Below are positions 7,395-12,890 of a stretch of 12,890 nucleotides of DNA, in pieces (position 1 is the first letter of the stretch; each line of letters opens with the position of its first letter). A program made the translations under genes and the position numbers. Source of the stretch: CAZVRZ01 sp964629965 (GTDB lineage: Bacteria; Chloroflexota; Anaerolineae; Anaerolineales; UBA4823); contig CAZVRZ010000146.1 in assembly GCA_964629965.1 (NCBI GenBank), positions 1 through 12,890 of the forward strand, given 5' to 3'. The notes under the pieces were generated by a model. The model saw only the letters and a list, made by a program, of their open reading frames with translations. It was not told the DNA's origin and did not search any database.

Positions 7395-7700
7395 CCCCCA
7401 AAAAAATATATGGATATTCATTTCCCGGAGTGATACACTAGAGGTGATACACTGGGATTTAGTACAGTGAACGGTAACATATTCTCTTCTCCACATAATT
7501 GATTTACAATATTCTTATGGGAGGTGGCGCGAAGACAAAACATAACTTGTTTCCTTTCCACTCCTTCAGCTCTGGGATGCATCTATCCCATAAGCAAGCC
7601 TGAAGTTCTCAGGTCATATTGTCGTATTTGTTCAGCGAAGCTGGTTTCCCGTGGGAAAGCTTCCCCCTAGTCATGAATACATTCAAAAGGAGAGTACGAG
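7395..7700. other. Gene-free region upstream of the second binding-protein gene
   Basis: I see no coding sequence. The segment holds a tandem repeat GTGATACACT at 7430-7439 and 7444-7453, start-to-start 14 bases. It holds an inverted repeat CTTATGGGA (7514-7522) with TCCCATAAG (7586-7594), and a smaller hairpin TGGGAT/ATCCCA (7573-7578, 7585-7590) competing for the same right arm. It also holds an imperfect palindrome around TTTCCCGTGGGAAA at 7638-7662. The ribosome binding site AAAGGAGAG lies about 8 bases before the ATG at 7701. No convincing -35/-10 pair stands out; TACAAT at 7505-7510 is the best -10-like hexamer. This is the likely control region of the importer operon. Confidence 0.5.
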
Positions 7701-8753
7701 ATGAAAATCGCAAAGACCCTAAGTTTTATACTAATTGTAGCCTTTGTCCTTATCGCAGCGGGCTGCCAAGTTGCTACAACGGCGGCTCCTGCTACGGCGG
7801 TTCCGGCTGCCAAACCCACAGCTGCACCCACTGCTGCACCCAAAGCTTTTGGACAGGCTGACTGTGCCCCCAATTGTGCCTTCAAAGATATGACACTTTG
7901 CTACCCCCAACTCGGTGCCGAAAGTGACTGGCGCACGGCCAATACCGCTTCGTTCAAGGATACTGCAACGGAGAAAGGCATCAAACAGTTGGTATTTTCC
8001 GATGCTCAGCAGAAACAGGAAAATCAGATCTCAGCCGTACGCGCCTGCATCCAACAGGGTGTAAATGTGATTGCGCTGCCTCCAGTGGTTGAAGATGGTT
8101 TCGAAGCTGTTTTGACTGAAGCTCGCAATGCTGGTATCCCTGTCATCATTGTGGACCGCTCTGTCAGTGCTGATCAATCCTTATATGCGTCTCACATTGG
8201 TTCCGACATGAAATTGGAAGGCAAACGCGCTGCTGAAGAATTCAACAAGAAATTCCCGAATGGTGCATCCATTTTGGAACTGTCCGGCACCACGGGCTCC
8301 GGTGCAGCGGTTGGTCGGGCAGAAGGTTTCCGCGCAGCCCTCAATTCCAACATCAAGATCCTGGATTCCCAAACTGGTAATTTCACCCGGGCGGAAGCTC
8401 TCCCTGTGACGCAGGCCTTCCTGCAGAAATATAAAGCCGGTACTGATTTCCAGGGCATATTCATTCACAATGACGATATGGGAATCGGTGCCATTGAAGC
8501 CTTGAAGGCAGCAGGCATAAAGCCGGGCGATCTCTTTATCGTATCCGTGGACGGCACTCGCGGTGGCTTCCAGGCAATGGTTGATGGATGGTTCCAGGCT
8601 GACGTTGAATGCAATCCTCTGCTCGGACCACAGGTCTACGATATGGCTCTGAGTCTCATGAATGGCCAAACGATTGACCGGGAAGTGCTCACGAACGAGA
8701 CAGTCTATTACCCAGACAATGCCGCCGAATTATTGCCAACTCGTAAGTACTAA
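7701..8753 (+). CDS. Sugar-binding lipoprotein, YtfQ-like, copy 2
   Basis: This is the substrate receptor of the complete importer encoded next to it. The signal peptide ends in lipobox LIAAGC with lipidated C22. A tether rich in Ala, Pro and Thr (about 24-48) holds the domain off the membrane, as is common in Chloroflexota lipoproteins. The fold shows ESDWR (W77, R78), DAQQKQENQ from D101, VDRS (D152, R153), HNDD from 256 and SVD with D284. Where copy 1 has N-D-R (D184, R185), this protein has V-G-R (G205, R206), losing an acidic pocket residue. It also has cysteines at 55, 59 and 67 that copy 1 lacks. Both changes suggest a different ligand preference or stability. A strong ribosome binding site fixes the start. 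The length of 350 residues is normal. A GC-rich hairpin follows. Confidence 0.93.
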   Translation: MKIAKTLSFILIVAFVLIAAGCQVATTAAPATAVPAAKPTAAPTAAPKAFGQADCAPNCAFKDMTLCYPQLGAESDWRTANTASFKDTATEKGIKQLVFSDAQQKQENQISAVRACIQQGVNVIALPPVVEDGFEAVLTEARNAGIPVIIVDRSVSADQSLYASHIGSDMKLEGKRAAEEFNKKFPNGASILELSGTTGSGAAVGRAEGFRAALNSNIKILDSQTGNFTRAEALPVTQAFLQKYKAGTDFQGIFIHNDDMGIGAIEALKAAGIKPGDLFIVSVDGTRGGFQAMVDGWFQADVECNPLLGPQVYDMALSLMNGQTIDREVLTNETVYYPDNAAELLPTRKY

Positions 8754-8775
8754 ACCTGATCGTCGCATGAAGTCT

Positions 8776-8789
8776 ACGCACTTGTGCGT
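8776..8789. promoter_or_regulatory. Small hairpin after the binding-protein gene
   Basis: ACGCAC and GTGCGT form a perfect 6-bp stem over a two-base TT core. It may join the larger hairpin downstream in a 3'-end structure. Such a short loop could instead mark a protein-binding palindrome. Confidence 0.3.
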
Positions 8790-8805
8790 GTGCTGACTTA
8801 GTTGA

Positions 8806-8841
8806 AAGGGAGCGGCGGCGCTAACCAACCGCCGCTCCCTT
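8806..8841. promoter_or_regulatory. GC-rich 13-bp hairpin between binding-protein and permease genes
   Basis: AAGGGAGCGGCGG (8806-8818) and CCGCCGCTCCCTT (8829-8841) pair perfectly around a 10-base loop. Only TTAT follows, so a T-tract is absent. It sits 52 bases after the lipoprotein stop. A stable structure here is the classic way to keep binding-protein mRNA abundant relative to the permease genes, by partial termination or by blocking 3' decay. Confidence 0.7.
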
Positions 8842-9025
8842 ATCACAAAATGCAGTGAATGTAAAACAGGGCTCATGGTTGCAGAAGTAATAAGTGGCGA
8901 AAAATTTATAGAAGAAGTATACTTCGAAGAAGCGATCATCATGCGTACTGTGCGATCATAAAAAGGTTGCTAAATATTCTGTGGTGTGGACGATCAGCCC
9001 TGATTTATACCATGGCAGGAGAATT
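8842..9025. promoter_or_regulatory. Permease upstream region with palindrome and phased direct repeats
   Basis: The perfect palindrome GAAGTATACTTC is at 8914-8925. GCGATCAT occurs at 8932-8939 and again at 8952-8959, start-to-start 20 bases, which is close to two helical turns. AraC-family regulators typically bind direct repeats with about this phasing, so this is a candidate YesN-type operator. The palindrome contains TATACT, a plausible -10 element with a poor -35. The ribosome binding site GGAG at 9018-9021 lies only four bases before the ATG. A short frame with CxxC spacing runs through 8842-8958 but has no credible start. Confidence 0.4.
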
Positions 9026-10117
9026 ATGAAACAGAAGTCATTTCTTAGGCGATTCCGTGACAGCCAGTTATTCTGGCCCCTTGTGGCCTGGATCATTATC
9101 CTGATATTTAATGCCATCATTAATCCGAATTTTTTTAAACTTGGCATCCTGCCAGACCCTGTGTATGGAAAGCATTTGTACGGCAATATCATTGACATTT
9201 TCAACAACGGGGCGCCGCTCATATTGGTGTCAATTGGAATGACATTGGTGATCGCAACAGGCGGCGTAGATATCTCCGTAGGCGCCGTGATCGCGATCTC
9301 GGCGGCAATGGGTGCCGTGTTGATAAATCCAGCGTTGGGAAATAAGTTGATCTCGAATGAGATTCTAACCAGGAATGCAACAAATACTCCATTACCGATC
9401 ATCATTCTGGCCGACCTGGCAGCCGGCACATTATGTGGTTTATGGAATGGATTTCTCGTTTCCAGAGGAAAAATCCAACCGATGGTCGCGACGTTGATCC
9501 TTATGGTTGCAGGTCGTGGAATTGCCCAACTTATTACAAATGGGCAGATCATGACGATTTATTACACTCCCTACTTTTGGTTTGGAAATGGCTATATCCT
9601 GGGTTTGCCAGTCTCGATTTATATCGTTGCGTTAGTATTGCTCCTGGGTTGGGTATTGGTGCGAAAGACCGCCTTCGGCTTATTCATTGAGTCAGTTGGA
9701 ATCAATGCCAAGTCAGCTTATTATAGCGGCATCGACGAAAAGAACGTTAAATTGTTAGCCTATACCTTCTGTGGGTTTTGTGGCGCGATCGCTGGCCTGA
9801 TCCTCAGTTCCTATGTCCACAGCGCAGATGGGAATAACAATGGTCTGTACTATGAGTTGGATGCCATCCTAGCAGTCGTGATGGGTGGAACCTTGATGAC
9901 GGGTGGACGGTTCTCCATGCTTGCCAGTGCGATCGGGGCAATCGTTATCTGGACCTTCACCGTTACAGTCTACAGCCTGGGTGTGCCGGCCAACGCTCTG
10001 TTAGCTGCCAAAGCAGTACTGGTCTTGGTGGTCACTCTGCTTTACTCCGATTATGCCCGCCGTTTGATAAATCGATTATTCGAGCGAAGAGGTTCAAAGT
10101 ATGATACAGCGAGCTAA
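9026..10117 (+). CDS. Sugar ABC importer permease, YtfT-like
   Basis: This is one of two inner-membrane permease subunits of the importer (363 residues, about eight to ten hydrophobic helices). It follows E. coli YtfT along its length: YGNIIDIFNNGAPL, then GMTLVIATGG and VDISVGAVIAI (71-91), then LWNGFLV, QPMVATLILMVAGRGIAQ (151-168), WFGNG, ESVGIN, which is the coupling-helix region (222-227), and ELDAILAVVMGG (277-288). A stretch of about 20 polar residues at 101-120 looks longer than in E. coli YtfT. ATG 9026 with GGAG just upstream is preferred over GTG 8981, which would add 15 residues unlike the relic permease start. Its end overlaps the next permease gene by 17 bases, so the two are made together. 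Confidence 0.92.
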   Translation: MKQKSFLRRFRDSQLFWPLVAWIIILIFNAIINPNFFKLGILPDPVYGKHLYGNIIDIFNNGAPLILVSIGMTLVIATGGVDISVGAVIAISAAMGAVLINPALGNKLISNEILTRNATNTPLPIIILADLAAGTLCGLWNGFLVSRGKIQPMVATLILMVAGRGIAQLITNGQIMTIYYTPYFWFGNGYILGLPVSIYIVALVLLLGWVLVRKTAFGLFIESVGINAKSAYYSGIDEKNVKLLAYTFCGFCGAIAGLILSSYVHSADGNNNGLYYELDAILAVVMGGTLMTGGRFSMLASAIGAIVIWTFTVTVYSLGVPANALLAAKAVLVLVVTLLYSDYARRLINRLFERRGSKYDTAS

Positions 10118-11081
10118 ACTCACCCTCATGCGACACGGTCCGGTACTATTAACCTTTGTGGTCTTCCTCGTGGTTTACTTAATAGGTAGTTGGCTGTATC
10201 CCGTCATGCGAAAGCCACAGGTATTTTTCAATCTATTCATTAATGATGCCAGCCTGTTACTTGTTTCGATTGGAATGACGCTGGTGATTCTTTCCGGTGG
10301 GATTGATCTTTCGGTGGGAGGAATGATTGCCCTGGTCAGCACTGCTTCCGCAGCATTGCTTCGGAGCGGGATGAGCCCGTACATCGTCATTCCGCTAATG
10401 ATCATCATGGGCATCGCATTGGGGGCTCTCATGGGTTGGATCATTCAGGTTCTCAAAGTACAGCCTTTTATTGCAACCTTGATGGGTCTTTTCTTCACAC
10501 GCGGTATGGCCTACATCATCAGTCTGGCTTCGGTGAGCATTAAGGATGAGGTTTACAAGAGCCTGGCATTGACACCACTCTATATTCCGTTCATACCCAA
10601 AGCGTATGTCTACCTTACCACTTTGGTCGGTCCAATCATGGTGCTGGTGGCGATCTACCTGAGCTTTTTCACACGCTTTGGTCGCACGATCTATGCCATC
10701 GGTAGTAACGAACAATCCGCGATCCTGATGGGGCTGCCGGTCCCTCGTACAAAGATTTTGGTTTATGCAGTCAGCGGCCTTTGTTCAGCTCTGGCAGGAA
10801 TTGTCTTCAGCATGTCGTTGTTAGCAGGCTATGGGCAATTTGCCTCTGGGATGGAGCTAGACTCCATTGCCGCTGTAGTGATCGGAGGAACTGCATTAAC
10901 CGGCGGTGTCGGCAATGTCATTGGCACCTTGTTCGGCGTATTGATCCACGGCACGATTGTGTCTATTCTGCAATTCAACGGCACACTGAGTTCTTGGTGG
11001 ACTCGAATCGCCGTTGGCGTGTTGACCTTGGTCGCTATCGGAGTTCAAAGCATATTCTATATCAGGCGAAAGCGTTCCTAA
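10101..11081 (+). CDS. Sugar ABC importer permease, YjfF-like
   Basis: This second membrane subunit (326 residues) would form a heterodimer with the YtfT-like protein. Family signatures are SIGMTLVILSGGIDLSVGG near residues 56-74, QPFIATLMGLFFTRGMAY in the middle, YAIGSNEQSA in the coupling loop, and a C-terminal block with ELDSIAAVVIGG and NGTLSSWWTRIAVGVL. The last block closely resembles E. coli YjfF as recalled. AGAGG lies just upstream of ATG 10101 inside the end of the preceding gene. ATG 10128 is an alternative but lacks such a site. This is the only YjfF-type gene in the window, intact or decayed, so any importer assembled from these components depends on it. A hairpin at 11119-11148 separates it from the ATPase. 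Confidence 0.93.
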   Translation: MIQRAKLTLMRHGPVLLTFVVFLVVYLIGSWLYPVMRKPQVFFNLFINDASLLLVSIGMTLVILSGGIDLSVGGMIALVSTASAALLRSGMSPYIVIPLMIIMGIALGALMGWIIQVLKVQPFIATLMGLFFTRGMAYIISLASVSIKDEVYKSLALTPLYIPFIPKAYVYLTTLVGPIMVLVAIYLSFFTRFGRTIYAIGSNEQSAILMGLPVPRTKILVYAVSGLCSALAGIVFSMSLLAGYGQFASGMELDSIAAVVIGGTALTGGVGNVIGTLFGVLIHGTIVSILQFNGTLSSWWTRIAVGVLTLVAIGVQSIFYIRRKRS

Positions 11082-11118
11082 GAAAACTTGTAGTGCCAAC
11101 CTTAAGTTCTTTCTAGAA

Positions 11119-11148
11119 TGGAGAAGCGGCTCTCAAGCTGCTTCTCCA
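11119..11148. promoter_or_regulatory. 12-bp hairpin between permease and second ATPase genes
   Basis: TGGAGAAGCGGC (11119-11130) pairs with GCTGCTTCTCCA (11137-11148) around TCTCAA, with one G-T wobble. No T-tract follows. It stands 37 bases after the permease stop and 44 bases before the ATPase ATG. It is the fourth strong T-less hairpin in a gene gap of this window. Confidence 0.65.
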
Positions 11149-11151
11149 CTG

Positions 11152-11160
11152 AGTATACTT
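11152..11160. promoter_or_regulatory. AGTATACTT element shared with the permease upstream region
   Basis: The 9-mer AGTATACTT directly follows the hairpin and equals the core of the palindrome at 8914-8925. It contains TATACT, a possible -10 hexamer 33 bases before the ATPase start, but the -35 position falls in the hairpin loop and does not match. It could be a regulator site, a weak promoter or coincidence. Confidence 0.25.
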
Positions 11161-11192
11161 AGCAAACTCCATCTTATAAATCGAGGTAAAGT

Positions 11193-12710
11193 ATGGTCGA
11201 GTCAAGTAACGAAATCGTGATCATGAAAGGCATCCACAAATCCTTTCTGGGGGTGCAGGCGCTTGAGAATGTTGATTTCACCCTTTATCATGGCGAGATC
11301 CACGCCCTGGTAGGCGAAAACGGGGCAGGTAAAAGCACACTGATCAAGATATTGACCGGCGTGGAACAGCCAGATGCCGGCACTATCACGATTGATCGAC
11401 AGAATGTAACCATTCGATCTCCGCAGCATGCCCAGGAACTCGGCATCAGCACGGTCTACCAGGAAATCAACCTCTGCCCTCACCTGAGCGTGGCAGAAAA
11501 CATCCTTATCGGCCGCGAGCCGCATAAATTTGGCTTCATCGATAGAAAGGCTATGGATGCCGGTGCCAGGAAGATCCTGCACGGACTGGGGATCGATCTG
11601 GATGTAACCATGACACTGGGGGCATGCTCGGTGGCGATCCAACAAATGGCGGCCATTGCACGTGCACTCGACATTTCATCTGCCAAGGTGCTCGTACTGG
11701 ATGAGCCAACCTCGAGTCTGGATACTCAAGAGACGGCACAACTCTTCTCCGTTATGCGAAGACTGAAGAGCGAAGGCGTCGCTATTATTTTCATTACCCA
11801 TTTCCTAAATCAGGTATACGATGTTGCCGACCGGATCACGGTCCTGCGCAACGGGAACCTGGTGGGTACGTACAATGTCGAGACACTGTCGCACATGGAT
11901 TTGATTACCAAAATGATTGGACGATCCCTTACAGAATATGATGAAATGGTAAAACTCAAAAAAGAGAGCAGTCAGTTCATTAAAGGTGAAGCTTGGCTGG
12001 AAGCAGATCAGCTTTCTCGGTCTGGCGCGGTGGAAGCATTCGACTTGGATCTATATGCCGGGGAAGTGGTGGGATTGGCAGGTTTGCTGGGCTCGGGACG
12101 CACTGAGATAGCCCAGCTTCTATTCGGGATCGATTCCCCCACCAGCGGATCCCTGCATATTGATGGCAAAGAGGTGAATGATCATTCGCCGCTCAAGTCC
12201 ATCGAGCGTGGCGTGGCTCTCTGCCCTGAAGATAGAAAGGCAGCTGGGATCGTTAGTGAGTTGACGGTGCGGGAGAACATTATCCTGGCCATGCAAGCCA
12301 GCCTGGGCTGGTTCAGGTACCTGCGGTCAAAGGATCAATATGAGATCGCAGATAAATACATCAAGCTGTTGAATATTGCCACTCCCTCTGCTGATCAACC
12401 GGTCAAGAATCTGAGCGGCGGCAACCAGCAAAAAGTGATCCTGGCGCGCTGGCTGGCTACCAACCCGCGCCTGCTCATCCTGGATGAACCCACCAGGGGT
12501 ATCGATGTGGGCTCGAAGGCTGAAATCCAAAAGCTGGTGCTATCCCTGGCGGAGGAAGGCAAGTCGTGCATATTCATTTCTTCCGAGTTGGAGGAAGTGC
12601 TGCGTACCAGCCACCGTGTGGCAGTCATGCGGGAACGGAAGATGGTGGCCGAATTTATCGATGAATCGGATGACAAGATTATGCAAGCAATGGCAGGAAA
12701 CCCTTCATGA
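11193..12710 (+). CDS. Sugar ABC importer ATPase, YtfR-like, copy 2
   Basis: This is the energy subunit of the complete importer. Its 505 residues match copy 1 in length and domain order. Domain 1: Walker A GENGAGKS (41-48), VYQE, degenerate signature SVAIQQ (146-151), Walker B LVLDEP (167-172), H-loop H203. Domain 2: lysine-less GLLGSGRT (297-304), LSGGNQQ (407-413), LILDEPTRGIDVG, and ISSEL (462-466) with serine at the H-loop position. All of this is normal for YtfR and its relatives, with hydrolysis expected mainly at one composite site. GAGG at 11183-11186, six bases before ATG, supports the start. It lies last in the operon, unlike the ytfQ-ytfR-ytfT-yjfF order of E. coli. Its stop overlaps, as ATGA, the start of another dead permease. 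Confidence 0.94.
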   Translation: MVESSNEIVIMKGIHKSFLGVQALENVDFTLYHGEIHALVGENGAGKSTLIKILTGVEQPDAGTITIDRQNVTIRSPQHAQELGISTVYQEINLCPHLSVAENILIGREPHKFGFIDRKAMDAGARKILHGLGIDLDVTMTLGACSVAIQQMAAIARALDISSAKVLVLDEPTSSLDTQETAQLFSVMRRLKSEGVAIIFITHFLNQVYDVADRITVLRNGNLVGTYNVETLSHMDLITKMIGRSLTEYDEMVKLKKESSQFIKGEAWLEADQLSRSGAVEAFDLDLYAGEVVGLAGLLGSGRTEIAQLLFGIDSPTSGSLHIDGKEVNDHSPLKSIERGVALCPEDRKAAGIVSELTVRENIILAMQASLGWFRYLRSKDQYEIADKYIKLLNIATPSADQPVKNLSGGNQQKVILARWLATNPRLLILDEPTRGIDVGSKAEIQKLVLSLAEEGKSCIFISSELEEVLRTSHRVAVMRERKMVAEFIDESDDKIMQAMAGNPS

Positions 12711-12824
12711 AACGAAACGCTGTTTCTTTATAACTGGGGAGGGGAAAGATTGCCGGGAGTAAGCACTTCATCCCGATTGCTGTCTTGAGACTTATTCTGC
12801 TATTTGATCTTAATCTTTATCGCC
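12707..12824 (+). pseudogene. N-terminal relic of another YtfT-like permease
   Basis: ATG 12707 overlaps the ATPase stop as ATGA, exactly as at 6643. The frame meets TAA after eight codons. Read through, SKHFIPIAVLRLILLFDL lines up with NKLFFPLVALA and ILLFDL of the first relic at the same distance from the start. An extra base near 12812 shifts the match into IFIA, the counterpart of IFIP in the first relic, followed by TGA TAA. No homology is visible beyond about 40 codons, so the rest was deleted. The match is short, but position, spacing and sequence agree. Confidence 0.7.
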
Positions 12825-12847
12825 TGATAAACATAAATTAACCCAAG

Positions 12848-12890
12848 TTGCTACCTTACCAGGTAGTTGAGGCTGCAAGCCAGGGCAAAG
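12848..12890 (+). other. Possible start of a different gene cut by the window edge
   Basis: After the permease relic, a frame open to the window edge reads LLPYQVVEAASQGK, from a TTG at 12848. This resembles the N-terminus of small helix-turn-helix proteins of conjugative transposons (HTH_16-like), which often begin with a similar LLPYE-type stretch. Fourteen residues recalled from memory are weak evidence, and there is no ribosome binding site. The same bases form a small hairpin CTACCT/AGGTAG at 12851-12866. Confidence 0.15.

Noticed and set aside
7376..7400. GGGGG/CCCCC hairpin followed by As as a terminator
   Set aside because: The loop is 14 bases, and on neither strand does a T run follow the stem in the right orientation.
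8181..8669. 162-residue - strand frame opposite the second lipoprotein
   Set aside because: Antisense shadow of a conserved gene, with no ribosome binding site and no family resemblance.
8842..8958. Short frame with a CxxC motif (KCSECKTGLM) before the permease gene
   Set aside because: It is continuous with hairpin sequence, and its only ATG leaves under 30 residues, without the cysteines and without a good ribosome binding site. Probably chance, although the wording is protein-like.
8981..9026. GTG at 8981 as the permease start
   Set aside because: The ATG at 9026 has GGAG just upstream and matches the start position of the relic permease. The 15 extra residues are not hydrophobic or conserved.
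8956..9552. 198-residue - strand frame opposite the YtfT-like permease
   Set aside because: Antisense to a conserved hydrophobic gene. Its composition is what the complement of membrane helices gives.

Overview
This 12.9 kb window is an accessory sugar-uptake and sensing locus. It looks like a member of the Chloroflexota, probably Anaerolineae. That placement is inferred from moderate GC, YesN/YesM-type regulators beside CUT2-type sugar importers, and a lipoprotein whose cleavage site is followed by an Ala/Pro/Thr-rich tether. No marker gene in the window proves it. All intact genes read on the + strand.

Layout. (1) 226-3465: a YesN-type response regulator and a YesM-type sensor kinase. A TATAAT box ends six bases before the regulator's ATG, so its mRNA may be leaderless. 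(2) 3462-4524: a galactofuranose-type (YtfQ-like) binding lipoprotein overlapping the kinase stop by ATGA, then a clear intrinsic terminator. (3) 4525-7318: a mostly decayed stretch. It holds the C-terminal relic of another binding protein, two strong hairpins, an intact YtfR-like ATPase, a frameshifted YtfT-like permease relic, and a relic of a second YesN-like regulator that lost its middle. (4) 7319-7700: a gene-free segment with direct and inverted repeats. (5) 7701-12710: a complete importer in the order binding lipoprotein, YtfT-like permease, YjfF-like permease, YtfR-like ATPase. (6) 12707 to the end: another dead YtfT-like start, followed by a few codons that might begin a different gene.

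How it works together. The second set contains everything needed for one ABC importer of a galactofuranose-like or related sugar. The first set has a binding protein and an ATPase but no living permease, so the first ATPase would have to borrow the second set's permeases. The first binding protein may instead, or also, work with the membrane kinase it is coupled to. The phosphorylated YesN-type regulator would then control the cluster.

The main point of interest is evolutionary. Two ATPase paralogs of equal length are each overlapped by ATGA by a dead permease start, and relics of a regulator and a binding protein lie between them. This reads as repeated duplication and decay of a regulator-kinase-binding protein-ATPase-permease module. 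I found no CRISPR array, RNA gene, complete transposase or defence system.
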